Assembly (NCBI GenBank): GCA_965277355.1
Contig: CBDICN010000002.1
Location: forward strand, 372,001-436,000
From: RH-AL1 sp965277355
Lineage (GTDB): Bacteria > Pseudomonadota > Alphaproteobacteria > Rhizobiales > Beijerinckiaceae
DNA: 64,000 nucleotides
Direction: 5' to 3'
This document shows positions 1 to 9,341 of the stretch, piece after piece (the stretch's first letter is position 1; each line of letters starts with the position of its first letter). The position numbers were made by a program, and so were the translations under genes. Under the pieces are notes generated by a model. It did not search any database and was not told where the DNA came from. It saw only the letters and a list, made by a program, of their open reading frames with translations.

Positions 1-2161
1 GCTGCAAAACGTCGAAGGTCGCCGCCATCGAGCCGAGATGCAGCCCTTCCTCGGCGCTGGACCCGTTGGCCGCGTCGAGGTCGATGCAGAGAGAGCGCTC
101 GAAGAAACGCCAGGACTCCTTGGGATCATAGCGCGCCAGCGCGCCGGCGCAGACCACGTGCGAGAGACTGGACTCGTGGGTGACGCGGTCGAGGTAATAG
201 GCCAAGGTCGCACGCAGTCGGTCGAGATCGATCGGGTAGCCCATGCCGGCGATGCGGGCGAGCAGCTCCTCCGGCGTCATCAGGTAGAACAGCATCAGAA
301 GGTCGGCCTGCTTGGTGACCTGGTAGGCGTCGACCGTGTCGCCTCGCGCCTCGAGCGTCCAGTCGACACGCCCGTCCGGGTTCTCCTCGGTGAACGCGCG
401 GCAGTCGAAGGGCTCGAGCCGATCGAACCCGGCGAATTGGCCGATCACCCCGTCGGCATGGAAGCAGAGCCGCAAACGCGACGCGATCCGCGTCCAGCCG
501 GCGCGTTCCTCCGCGCTTACCGCGAGCGCATCGGTGAGTTCCTCGCGGCGTTCGGGCGCGAGCAGATCGAGAGCCCATTCGGCGTGCCGCAGCGAGGCCG
601 CCGCCATGACGTTGGTGTAGGCGTTGTTGTGGATCCCGGGCTTGTCGGCGCCCGCATAGGCGGCGTGGTACTCGTCGGGCCCGATCACGCCGCGGATGTC
701 GTAGCGGTCGTCGCGCGCGTCGTGCTCGGCGATCGAGGCCCAGAATCGCGCGATCTCCACCAGCATCTCGGCGCCGTGCTCGGCGAGGAAAGATATGTCT
801 CCCGTGGCGGAGTAATATCTGAAGACATTGTGGGCAATGGCCGCGCCAATATGCCGTTGCAGCCGAGTTTCATCCGGCATCCAGTGCCCCGAGAGCGGGT
901 TGAATTGGTAGAGCGGTGTTTCCTCTTCCCCCGTGGTGGCGCTGCGCCACGGGTACATCGCGCCCTTGTATCCGGCCTCGCTCGCCGCCCGTCGCGCCGA
1001 GCCCAGTCGGCGATACCGGTGCATCAACAAGGCACGCGCGATCTCGGGGAACCGATGGTTGAGGAAGGGGAAGGCGAAGATCTCGTCCCAGAAGATCTGG
1101 CCGTGGTAGGCCTCCTGCCAGCCGCGCGACGGCAACCCGATATCGACCTGTATGGAGTGCGGCGAGACGGTTTGCAGGATGTGAAAGGCGTGCAGCGTGG
1201 CGGCGCGTGCCAGCTCGGGGTTTTCGGCGGAGATCGCGGCGCGTCGCCAAAGTCGCGCCCAGGCCCGCTCCTGCTCCTCGCGCAGCGCGACGAAGTCGGG
1301 TGCCGCGGCGAGGACCGCGAGCGCCGTTTCGGCGGGATCGGCGACGGCCGGATCGCGGTCGGAGACGAGCGCGGCGAGCTTCTCGACGGCAAAGGTCAGT
1401 CCCTCGGTCAGCTCGCACGACAGGGTCTCGGCGATCACGTCGTCTTCGCGCTCGACCTGTCGCTTGCAGTCGTTGTCGGGCCGCGTGCGCGTCGCCACCG
1501 CGATCTTGACGCCCGATTGCGCGGTGCGGGCGAGGAGCAGGGCGGTGTCGTCCCGCGGCGCCTCGAGTGCCGTGACCTCGAGGTGGCGATAACCGTCGAG
1601 GATCTTGTGATCGGTGTTGTGGTTGGTCACACGGCCATCGATCGCCGCACGCAGCTCGATCCGGCCGCCCCAGTTCTCCGCGACGAGGTCGAGTCGCAGC
1701 GCCGCCAGGTTCGGGCGAGCCATGCTCACCAGACGCTCCTCGCGAAGCTTGGTCCGTCGTCCTTTCGCATCCTCGAAGACGGCGTCTCGCGAGGCGATGC
1801 CGCGCCTCATGTCCAGCGTGTGCCGGTAGGAAAGAAGCTCGAGGTCGCGAAGCGAAAACCAGGCGGCATCCCCCGCCGCTCGGAAGGTCAGCTGCAGGCA
1901 GCTCGGCAGGTTGACCAGTGAATCGTGTCCGAGCCGCTTGCCGTCCACTTGCAGATCGCGACGGTTGTAGCAGCCGGCGCGATAAAGGCCGCGATAATGG
2001 CTCTCGTCCTCCGCCGCCGCCTCGCAGGGGGAGCTCCGCACCATGAGCATGCCGTTGCCCAAAGCGAACAGCGACTCGCGGCGTCGCGCGTCGGATGGGT
2101 CAAAGCCCTCGAACGCGATTTGCATCGGGGAAGGAAAGATCGGCTCGCCGTCGGAGCTCAT
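1..2161 (-). CDS. Glycoside hydrolase family 65 protein (C-terminus beyond window)
   Basis: A GH65 enzyme, the family of inverting maltose, trehalose and kojibiose phosphorylases, which act on alpha-glucosides and release beta-glucose 1-phosphate. About 720 residues are visible of a usual 750-800; the C-terminal end runs off the left edge. The central (alpha/alpha)6-barrel region shows the GH65 signatures IFWDEIF and GPDEYH; in the family the Glu of the latter is the catalytic acid. The ATG at 2161 has an AGGAG Shine-Dalgarno eight bases upstream. There is no signal peptide, so a cytoplasmic location is expected. The substrate cannot be read from the sequence. A beta-phosphoglucomutase often follows such genes and would lie outside the window. 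Confidence 0.9.
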   Translation of the reverse strand, partial: MSSDGEPIFPSPMQIAFEGFDPSDARRRESLFALGNGMLMVRSSPCEAAAEDESHYRGLYRAGCYNRRDLQVDGKRLGHDSLVNLPSCLQLTFRAAGDAAWFSLRDLELLSYRHTLDMRRGIASRDAVFEDAKGRRTKLREERLVSMARPNLAALRLDLVAENWGGRIELRAAIDGRVTNHNTDHKILDGYRHLEVTALEAPRDDTALLLARTAQSGVKIAVATRTRPDNDCKRQVEREDDVIAETLSCELTEGLTFAVEKLAALVSDRDPAVADPAETALAVLAAAPDFVALREEQERAWARLWRRAAISAENPELARAATLHAFHILQTVSPHSIQVDIGLPSRGWQEAYHGQIFWDEIFAFPFLNHRFPEIARALLMHRYRRLGSARRAASEAGYKGAMYPWRSATTGEEETPLYQFNPLSGHWMPDETRLQRHIGAAIAHNVFRYYSATGDISFLAEHGAEMLVEIARFWASIAEHDARDDRYDIRGVIGPDEYHAAYAGADKPGIHNNAYTNVMAAASLRHAEWALDLLAPERREELTDALAVSAEERAGWTRIASRLRLCFHADGVIGQFAGFDRLEPFDCRAFTEENPDGRVDWTLEARGDTVDAYQVTKQADLLMLFYLMTPEELLARIAGMGYPIDLDRLRATLAYYLDRVTHESSLSHVVCAGALARYDPKESWRFFERSLCIDLDAANGSSAEEGLHLGSMAATFDVLQ

Positions 2162-2439
2162 TGCTCTCACTCCTGTTGGGCGCGTGGCGACGGCTCGAGA
2201 CTTGTTCGGCACGCGGACGCGTTGCGTTCCGCGAGCTGGACAGAGAACCGCCCGGAGCCCGCGGCAACACGGAACGCGACGCTCGGAATGCGACCACGGC
2301 GAGTGCCTATCCGGAAATCACCCGCTCCTTCACCAGAGCCCATCGGCGGCGGGCGGCACTGGCCTTCGTTACACAAATCATATGTCAGCGGCGTGTCACA
2401 CGCCGTTCAAGGCAAGGCGGCGGCGGTCGACGCGGCAAG

Positions 2440-2803
2440 CGAGGCGAGACCTTGGCGCCTGAAGCGCCGCGACGCGCCAAGGCGTTTCTCGCGACGGACG
2501 AACAGGTCCGAGCCGTCTGGCAAAAGCACGGTCCGTGAAAGTTCGCTACCTGCCGAGCGCGTTGCGGCAGCTCCATCCTACATTCTATCGACACGCGCGA
2601 TCCACAGGGTGCCAAACGGGTAAGGCGCGGATCAAGGCCATGACGATGCTCCACTCGACGCACCCGCTGACCGGTGAGACCACCCGTCGCTCCGGTCAGA
2701 CGCGAATGCTCGTGGTCCCGCTCCCATATTTCATTTCTCACGGGTCACCCAAGACGGGGTGATCATTCAGCGGGTCCGCCACACCTCGCGGCGCCCCCTA
2801 TAA
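2440..2803 (+). pseudogene. Decayed ParE/RelE-type toxin gene with antitoxin 3' stub
   Basis: This gap between the GH65 and FTR1 genes holds no intact gene, but three reading frames together recover a ParE-like toxin. From a GTG at 2535 one frame reads KVRYLPSALRQL. A second frame then gives DPQGAKRV, and the first frame resumes with ARIKA...HPLTGETTRRSGQTRMLVVP. A third frame supplies the typical tail VIIQRVRHTSRRPL ending at 2803. At least three frameshifts are needed. The GTG overlaps the stop of an upstream frame (about 2440-2538) ending FLATDEQVRAVWQKHG, which looks like the end of the cognate antitoxin. Translational coupling of this kind is usual for parDE. Nothing recognisable was found in 2162-2440. 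Confidence 0.65.
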
Positions 2804-2878
2804 ATCAGGCAGTCTTGCGAGCCCCGATTGGACTCAAGTCGGCTGGCCCGCGCACCGGGCTTGATCAAGCGGCCTTGA

Positions 2879-3718
2879 TCAAACGGTGCTGACGCTTTTA
2901 GCGTAAGGTTTTGCCCTGGCTGGCGCGAAAAGCTTCGTGAGTGTGAAGACAACCGCGAGAGTCGCCGCATAGACGACCACCTGTAAGTGCGACGGCTGGT
3001 CGTTATACCCAAGCATCGTATGGAGGAGCCGCCCGAAGAGGCTCGTGTCCGACAGAATGGCAGACGTGTCCCAGGCGGTCTTTTCCAGGATCGTGGCGAC
3101 GCCGGCTTGCTGCAGGAACAGCACGCTCTGGGCGGCGAGTCCGGCCGCAAGGAAGGTAATGAGAACCGTCGTCACGCGGAAAAGGTACCGGGCCGGTATG
3201 GTGACCAGGCCCAGAAATGTGATGGCGCTCACGGCGCAGCCGAGGGCCAGGCCGATGATGCTCCCCGCCAGGAGATCCCACATCGTGGAGCCGCCCGCGA
3301 CGGCAAGCCCGTAGAGGAACAGAACGATCTCCGAGCCTTCCCGGAGCACCGCGACGCCGACGACGATCGCAAGGGCCGCCAAGGGGCGCGAGCCGTCGGA
3401 GACGGCCCGCCCCATCTCCTTCACCTGTGTCGCCAGTTCGCGACCGTGCCGGGCCATCCAGATGTTGTGCCAGGCGAGCATGCAGACAGCCAGCGCCAGC
3501 ACGCTCGCGTTGAACAGTTCCTGCCCCGCGCCCGCCAGCGCCCTAGAAAGAACATCCGCGAAGATCGCCAAGAGCGACGCCCCGACAACGCCCGCCGCGA
3601 CGCCGCCTGCAATCCAGCGACCCCGGCCGGGAACGCCTTTGGTTACGGCGAGGATGATGCCGACAATGATGCCGGCCTCGATGACCTCACGAAAGACGAT
3701 GACGAGTGCGCCGAGCAT
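2879..3718 (-). CDS. FTR1-family iron permease
   Basis: A 279-residue inner-membrane permease of the FTR1/EfeU family, which moves oxidised iron across the cytoplasmic membrane. Seven or so hydrophobic segments are visible. Two REXXE-type iron motifs occupy the expected helices: REVIE near residue 10 and REGSE near residue 128. It is the last gene of a three-gene minus-strand operon, starting 9 bases after the cupredoxin-like gene. The stop overlaps the second of two TTGATCAA palindromes at 2861-2868 and 2875-2882. No polyferredoxin (FtrD) or P19-type protein is adjacent, so the electron path differs from FtrABCD. Transport of another cation or export cannot be excluded. Confidence 0.88.
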   Translation of the reverse strand: MLGALVIVFREVIEAGIIVGIILAVTKGVPGRGRWIAGGVAAGVVGASLLAIFADVLSRALAGAGQELFNASVLALAVCMLAWHNIWMARHGRELATQVKEMGRAVSDGSRPLAALAIVVGVAVLREGSEIVLFLYGLAVAGGSTMWDLLAGSIIGLALGCAVSAITFLGLVTIPARYLFRVTTVLITFLAAGLAAQSVLFLQQAGVATILEKTAWDTSAILSDTSLFGRLLHTMLGYNDQPSHLQVVVYAATLAVVFTLTKLFAPARAKPYAKSVSTV

Positions 3719-3727
3719 CCGATTGCC

Positions 3728-4072
3728 TTACCGAGCGACCAAATATCCTTCGGTCGTGTCCTCATGATAGTCGTCGAAGAAACGATAGCGTCCGGGCGTC
3801 AAGGCGCGAACCTGCACGCTGATTGTCCCGCCCCCCTTTACGACCTTTTCGACGCGGAGGGTTTTGCTCTCGAACTCGGACGGGGTCGGGTCGCGGTTCA
3901 CGATGGTGACGGTGATCGGCTGTCCCGCAGGCACTGTGACTTCCGGCGGAATAAATTGATGATTTTGCAGCGACAAATTCACTTGCGCGGCGTGTACGGC
4001 AACGGGACACGCAAGCAAGCCGATCGTGAGGCTCGCAGCCAGGGCTTGAACGTCTTTCCTTGATCGCGTCAT
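3728..4072 (-). CDS. Periplasmic cupredoxin-fold protein without copper ligands
   Basis: A 114-residue protein with a signal peptide (cleavage expected near AVHA-AQ, residue 29) and a single cupredoxin-like beta-sandwich related to FtrB and the EfeO cupredoxin domain. The ATG at 4072 follows a strong AGGAGAGG. In FtrB-type systems this protein is thought to oxidise ferrous iron before FTR1 uptake. Here the mature part contains no Cys and no Met at all; the usual Cys-His-Met loop reads DDYHEDTTEG, leaving only His. A type-1 copper site therefore cannot form. It is more likely an iron-delivery partner of the permease. It lies between an outer-membrane barrel gene and the permease gene. Confidence 0.8.
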   Translation of the reverse strand: MTRSRKDVQALAASLTIGLLACPVAVHAAQVNLSLQNHQFIPPEVTVPAGQPITVTIVNRDPTPSEFESKTLRVEKVVKGGGTISVQVRALTPGRYRFFDDYHEDTTEGYLVAR

Positions 4073-4104
4073 GACCTCTCCTGATCCGTGCTTGTACCGA
4101 GCTT

Positions 4105-5070
4105 TCAGAATTCGACCTCGAATTTCAGGTTTGCCATGTCCCCGGTAAAGTTGGTCAGGTCCAGGGACCGCGGGTCGCCGGCGGCGTGACCCGCGACCTG
4201 AACGGAATAGGCCAGGGACAGCATGACCTTGCTGTTGAATTGGATATGCAGGGTCGGACCGACGTAGAGCGCATTGCCATCGAACGTGTCGAACAACAAA
4301 CCTTCGTAGGCGCGATAGTATTGAGCCTCGCCGCCGATAGTCACCTTGGGCGTGATGCGGTAGGCGAGAGCGCCGCTGAGGGTCGTCGAGGAGGCCCGTT
4401 GAAGCGCGGGATCGCCAAGGGCTCTCGCGACTTCTGGTTCGTAGCCGACGTTGACCGCCGCGTAGAGGCGATTGGCAATGATCTCGGTGTCGGCCAGCAC
4501 GGCGAAGCCCGAGCTGAAGGTCGTTGTGAATCCGCCGGTGCCGCCGTCGATGCGCTGCCATTCCGGCGCAACCTCAAAGGTCAGGCCAAAACGAGACTCC
4601 GGTCCGCGATAGAGGATCGGAAACCGCAAATCGGCTGAGAGGCCGCTGAAGCCAACGCGGTGTCGATCATCGATCCCTTCGACCCCAGTCGCCGCGATCG
4701 ATGTTCCGTGCGCACTAAGTTCGTATTCGAACTTGTCGGAAGGAACATTCTCGTACTCAATCTCCTGTTCGATCACGCTGTAATGGCCTGCTCGCCTTCT
4801 GGAAGAGGTGGTCGTCTCCAGTTCGACCGCTTGTTCGCCGGGCACGCCAATGTCCGCGCCTGACGTGAAGCCAAAGATGTACTTCGTCTCCAACTCATGA
4901 AAGCTATCCACCGGGGGCGCGATGGCTGCGCCGGTCAACGGCGCGGCAGCCTCCGTGCTTTGACTGTCCTGCGCTTGAGCCGTGCAAACACTACACGAGG
5001 TCGCAGCTAATGTACCGATCAGCAATGAGATCGACCGGAGCCGTTGTTTCCTCGAGCTAGACTGCCTCAC
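4105..5070 (-). CDS. Outer-membrane beta-barrel protein of the iron operon
   Basis: A 321-residue exported protein with a positively charged start, a hydrophobic signal segment and a cleavage region near residue 33 (AQAQD). The mature chain is built of alternating amphipathic strands and ends in the aromatic FEVEF typical of outer-membrane barrels. No named family was recognised. It is the first gene of an operon with the cupredoxin-like and FTR1 genes (32 and 9 base gaps), which suggests a channel or receptor feeding iron to the periplasm. An AT-rich stretch at about 5120-5170 probably holds the promoter. Function is inferred from context only. Confidence 0.75.
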   Translation of the reverse strand: MRQSSSRKQRLRSISLLIGTLAATSCSVCTAQAQDSQSTEAAAPLTGAAIAPPVDSFHELETKYIFGFTSGADIGVPGEQAVELETTTSSRRRAGHYSVIEQEIEYENVPSDKFEYELSAHGTSIAATGVEGIDDRHRVGFSGLSADLRFPILYRGPESRFGLTFEVAPEWQRIDGGTGGFTTTFSSGFAVLADTEIIANRLYAAVNVGYEPEVARALGDPALQRASSTTLSGALAYRITPKVTIGGEAQYYRAYEGLLFDTFDGNALYVGPTLHIQFNSKVMLSLAYSVQVAGHAAGDPRSLDLTNFTGDMANLKFEVEF

Positions 5071-5925
5071 CCTAATACCCCGACCTCAAACGCGCCGCCG
5101 CCACCGAAGAGGCGTAGAGATAAAGGTAAATGGGCGTATCGTTAAGGCTGATCTTCTCACTTTTAAATTAGAACAATCCCAATCAACCTGGACCACCTTG
5201 GAAGAACCCAATGATATTCGGCGGGGAACTCTCGGAGATGCCAGCTTCGGTGTTTGTCGGATGCTTAAGGTGGCCGGGCGGCGAATCGGGGGCAGGGCCG
5301 AACTCCTCGGGCGGGGCTCGCGAAGAGCACCGTGACACGGACCCATATCGTTCCCGTCGTTCCGTGAGGTTCAAAGCTCGTCGGGGGAAAGCTTGCGCCC
5401 AAGACTGATCGAAGGTTGGTAAGGTCGCCGCCGAAAGCAATTCCTTGTGACGATCGCGGCACGGAACGTGTCGAGCAGCGGAAATCCGTCTCCGCGTGTC
5501 ACGCGCCGCGACCGCCGGCGATCGTAGCGCCCTGCCCTGCGGAATGGTGCGAGCGTGCAGAACCGCTGATGCGGCCAAGCTTGCCTTTCGTGCCCGTCGG
5601 GACGATCCTCCTTGGAACGGCGGCAGGACGCGGACGCCCTCGGCGGGTTTGTCCGATCGATCGCCGACGGCGCGTCGGCGAATGGCGACAACGGCGCGAC
5701 CGGGTGTCGGCGACCATCGACTTCGGTTCGTTCGCGTGTCGGCGAACGCCGCCTTCGACCAGTTTTGGTGTCGTCGATCGCCGACCTCGGCGGCTCGCGG
5801 CGTCGCCGGCCGCGAACTTCGTCGCCATCCATGTGGCCGCACGGCGACGTCGTTGGACGAACTTCAGCGCTCCTTAACTCAAACGTCTGATACTGGCGCG
5901 GTTTCGGAGGATCGCGCGGATCGTG
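5071..5925. other. Long intergenic region between divergent iron and chemotaxis operons
   Basis: About 850 bases separate the start of the iron operon (minus) from cheA (plus). The left part near 5120-5170 is AT-rich and suits the iron-operon promoter. The remainder is GC-rich; open frames on both strands are arginine/serine-rich and match no family, so no gene is called. Five copies of GTCGGCGA or its complement lie at 5661-5785 (separate entry). A TTAAC occurs at about 5874, 50 bases before cheA. Confidence 0.6.
5661..5785. repeat. Iterated GTCGGCGA octamer upstream of cheA
   Basis: The octamer GTCGGCGA, or its complement TCGCCGAC, occurs five times: 5661-5668 (complement), 5674-5681, 5706-5713, 5738-5745 and 5778-5785 (complement). 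The three direct copies are spaced exactly 32 bases apart, about three helical turns, with partial similarity between the spacers. This may be a degenerate tandem repeat or an array of regulator sites about 140-265 bases before cheA. In a GC-rich genome chance occurrence is possible. Confidence 0.45.
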
Positions 5926-8460
5926 ATGGACGAGCTTCTCAACGATTTCCTGGCCGAGACCTCCGAGCATCTGGAGGCGGCAAGCTCGCAGCTCGTGCAG
6001 TTCGAGATCGAACCCTCGAATTCCGCGATCGTCGCCAGCATCTTCCGGCTCGTCCACACCATCAAGGGCACCTGCGGCTTCCTCGGGCTGTCGCGGCTCG
6101 AGGCGTTGACCCATGCCGCCGAGGCCGTCGTCAGCCACCTGCGCGACGGCAACAAGGCGACGCCGGAAATGGTGACGCTGATCCTCGCCGCGGTCGACCG
6201 CGTCAAGCTGATCCTCGCCGAGCTCGAGGCCAACGCCGTCGAGCCGCACGGCGACGACAGGGATCTCATCGCCGACCTCGAAGGTCATCTGCCCTCGAGC
6301 GAACCGGGCGAGGCGGAGATCTTCCGCCCGTCGATCCCGGCGCTGCCGACGCCCACGCCGGTCGAGCCGATCAACGAGAAGGGCGAACGGCAGAAGCGCA
6401 CGGAGACGATCCGCGTCGATGTCACCTCGCTCGAGCGCATCATGGTGCTCGTCTCCGAATTGGTTTTGACCCGCAATCAGCTCGTCGAGCTCAACCGCAA
6501 ACACGAAGACGAGGCGGTGAAAGCGCCGATGCAGCGTCTCTCGGCGCTGACGAGCGACCTGCAGGATTCGGTGATGCGCGCGCGCATGCAGCCGCTGAGC
6601 CGGTTGTTCGCGCGGCTGCCGCGGCTGATCCGCGAGCTCGGTACGGAGACGAAGAAGAAGCTCACCTTGGCGATGGACGGCGGCGAGACCGAACTCGACC
6701 GTCAGCTCATCGAGGTCGTGCGCGACCCGCTCACCCACATCCTGCGCAATGCCGCCGACCACGGCATCGAGACGCCCGCCGACCGCCTTGCCGCCGGCAA
6801 GCCGGAGGCCGGCACCATCCGCATCGCGGCGAGCCACGAGGCCGGCTACATCTCGATCTCGATCGCCGACGACGGCCGCGGCCTCGCGCTCGAACGCATT
6901 AAGGAGAAGGCGCTGGCGCGCGGGCTCGCCAGCGCGGCCGAACTCGAGGCCATGGCGCCCGAGACGGTCTACCGTTTCATCTTCCTGCCGGAGTTCTCGA
7001 CCGCGGCGGCGGTGACCAGCATCTCCGGCCGCGGCATCGGCCTCGACGTCGTTCGCGAGAACATCGAGACGATCGGCGGCTCGATCACGGTCACCTCGAC
7101 GCAGGGCAAGGGCACCAGCTTCAACCTCAAGATCCCGTTGACGCTGGCGATCGCGCCGGCTCTGATCATCGAGGCCGGCTCGCACCGCTTCGCGCTGCCG
7201 CAGCAATCGGTCATCGAGGCGATCGGCTTCGGGGAGGGATCGGCCCACAAGGTCGAGCGCGTGCAGGGTGGCATGGTCTTGCGCCTGCGCGACAAGGTAC
7301 TGCCGCTCGTCGACCTGCGCGACGTCTTCAAGCTGGAGCACGGCCCACTCGACATCGCCGCCGCGAAGCTCGCGGTGATCATGCGCTTTGGCGCGCATTT
7401 GTTCGGCATCATCGTCGACAGCGTCGCCGACGTGCAGGAGATCGTGGTGAAGCCGCTGGGCGCCTCGCTCGCGCATCTTTACATGTTCTCGGGGCACACC
7501 ATTCTCGGCAACGGCTCGGTCGTTCTCATCCTCGACCCGGTCGGACTCGCCCGCACGGTGGGCCTGATCCAGATCCTCGATCTCGGCGTCCAGCACATCC
7601 CCGAGCGGTTCGTGCCGCCGCGCGAGAAGACGCGGCTTATCCTGTTTCGATCCGGCAACGGCGCGTTGAAAGTCGTGCCGCTGTCGCTGATTTCGCGCAT
7701 CGAGTCCGTCACCGGCGACGCGATCGTGATCAGCGACGATCGCCTCGTCATGCAGCACCGCGGCTTCCTCATGCCGCTGCTGCACTTCGACGACGCGCGC
7801 TCGCATGAGACTATCGCCGGGCGCCCGGTGCTCGTTCTCGGCATCGGGGGCGAGAGCGTCGGCCTGATCGTCGACGAGATCATCGACATCGTCGAGGATT
7901 TTCTCGACATCGAGATCGCCAGCGCGAGCGCCGGCACCATCGGCTCGGCGCGCATTAACGGCCTCGTCGTTGAAATCATCGACATCTCGCATTTCGTCAA
8001 GCTCGCCCGCCCGGACGCGTTCGCGCGCGGCATCGTCAACCGGTTCAGCGTGCTCCTCATCGACGATCGCCTGTTCTTCCGGGACATGCTGGCGCCGATC
8101 CTCGCCGCCGCCGGTTATCGCGTCACCACCGCGACATCCGGACAAGACGCGCTCTTCCTTCTGTCGAAGGGCGCCGTGTTCCACGCCGTCGTCACCGATA
8201 CCGACATGCCCGAGATGGACGGCTACCGGCTCGCCCACGAGATCAAGAGCAATCCCCGCAATGCCGGCATCCCAATCATTGCCCTTGCGGCCAATGCCGC
8301 CCCAATCATCAGCCAAGCGGCGGCCGCGAGCGGCATGGTCGGCGTCGTCGCCAAGTTCGACCGCGCCGGGCTGCTCGCCATGTTGAACGCCAACCTCAGC
8401 AATCAGGCGCTGGGCACCCATGCCCTCGAAGAGCGCGTCATCCGCGAGAATGCGGCATGA
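5926..8460 (+). CDS. cheA: Hybrid chemotaxis histidine kinase CheA
   Basis: A cytoplasmic chemotaxis kinase of about 844 residues. Domains in order: HPt with phospho-acceptor His in FRLVHTIKGTCGFL (about residue 44); a short linker without a clear CheB/CheY-binding P2; a dimerisation segment with ETIRVDVTSLERI; a GHKL ATPase with N box HILRNAADHGIE and G boxes DDGRG and GRGIGLDVV; a CheW-like domain (about 410-550); a second CheW-like domain (about 555-695); and a C-terminal receiver with TDTDMPEMDG (about 705-825). Two starts are possible, GTG 5923 or ATG 5926, behind GGAGG at 5906-5910. It heads an operon with overlapping cheW. The second coupling domain and receiver make it larger than enteric CheA. 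Confidence 0.95.
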   Translation: MDELLNDFLAETSEHLEAASSQLVQFEIEPSNSAIVASIFRLVHTIKGTCGFLGLSRLEALTHAAEAVVSHLRDGNKATPEMVTLILAAVDRVKLILAELEANAVEPHGDDRDLIADLEGHLPSSEPGEAEIFRPSIPALPTPTPVEPINEKGERQKRTETIRVDVTSLERIMVLVSELVLTRNQLVELNRKHEDEAVKAPMQRLSALTSDLQDSVMRARMQPLSRLFARLPRLIRELGTETKKKLTLAMDGGETELDRQLIEVVRDPLTHILRNAADHGIETPADRLAAGKPEAGTIRIAASHEAGYISISIADDGRGLALERIKEKALARGLASAAELEAMAPETVYRFIFLPEFSTAAAVTSISGRGIGLDVVRENIETIGGSITVTSTQGKGTSFNLKIPLTLAIAPALIIEAGSHRFALPQQSVIEAIGFGEGSAHKVERVQGGMVLRLRDKVLPLVDLRDVFKLEHGPLDIAAAKLAVIMRFGAHLFGIIVDSVADVQEIVVKPLGASLAHLYMFSGHTILGNGSVVLILDPVGLARTVGLIQILDLGVQHIPERFVPPREKTRLILFRSGNGALKVVPLSLISRIESVTGDAIVISDDRLVMQHRGFLMPLLHFDDARSHETIAGRPVLVLGIGGESVGLIVDEIIDIVEDFLDIEIASASAGTIGSARINGLVVEIIDISHFVKLARPDAFARGIVNRFSVLLIDDRLFFRDMLAPILAAAGYRVTTATSGQDALFLLSKGAVFHAVVTDTDMPEMDGYRLAHEIKSNPRNAGIPIIALAANAAPIISQAAAASGMVGVVAKFDRAGLLAMLNANLSNQALGTHALEERVIRENAA

Positions 8461-8933
8461 CGGCCACCTCCGCAGCCCTGCGCGAACCTCCGGTGAGCAT
8501 CGGCCACACGGAGAGCCGCTGCTTCACCGTGATGGTCGAGGGCCGGACCTTCGGTATTCCGGTCGAATGCATCCAGACCGTCTTCGAGATCGTCGCGGTC
8601 ACGCCGGTCCCGCTGTCGCCGAGCGCGATCATGGGGCTCGTCAACCTGCGCGGAAAGATCGTGACGACTGTGAGCCTGCGCCGCCGGCTGCGCCCGAGCG
8701 CGACCGAAGAACGCTCGAGGCTCGCAGTCGGCCTCGATCATCGCGGCGAGAGCTTCGCACTCGTCGTCGACGAGGTCGGCGATGTAATAAGCCTCGAAAA
8801 CGGCACGCGCATCGACATCCCGCCCCATCTCGGCGCCGAAGGTTTGAAGATCGCCGGCGTGCACCGGCTCGACTCCTTGATCCTACCGATCCTCGACCTC
8901 GATTGGGTCCTGACCTTCGGCACCAAAGATTAG
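8457..8933 (+). CDS. cheW: Chemotaxis coupling protein CheW
   Basis: A 158-residue single-domain CheW that links chemoreceptors to CheA at the receptor array. The core reads GRTFGIPVECIQTVFEI, then IMGLVNLRGKIVTTVSLR and FALVVDEVGDVISL, all standard CheW elements. An N-terminal extension of about 20 residues precedes the domain. Its ATG overlaps the cheA stop in an ATGA, so the two are translationally coupled. cheY follows after 36 bases. Confidence 0.93.
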   Translation: MTATSAALREPPVSIGHTESRCFTVMVEGRTFGIPVECIQTVFEIVAVTPVPLSPSAIMGLVNLRGKIVTTVSLRRRLRPSATEERSRLAVGLDHRGESFALVVDEVGDVISLENGTRIDIPPHLGAEGLKIAGVHRLDSLILPILDLDWVLTFGTKD

Positions 8934-8969
8934 AATGGTTCGCGCCTTGGCGACATCGAAAGGTTTGTC

Positions 8970-9330
<361 letters not shown>

Positions 9331-9341
<11 letters not shown>

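Noticed and set aside
38..1921. A long plus-strand open frame antisense to the GH65 gene
   Set aside because: Its composition is the typical Arg/Gly/Val-rich mirror of a real high-GC gene, and the minus strand carries clear GH65 motifs.
5183..5842. 219-residue minus-strand open frame upstream of cheA
   Set aside because: Arg/Pro/Ser-rich sequence without domains, signal or ribosome site; best explained as chance in GC-rich DNA.
5371..8421. A 1016-residue minus-strand open frame opposite cheA
   Set aside because: It is the antisense shadow of cheA, with repetitive Asp/Arg/Ala content and no recognisable domain.
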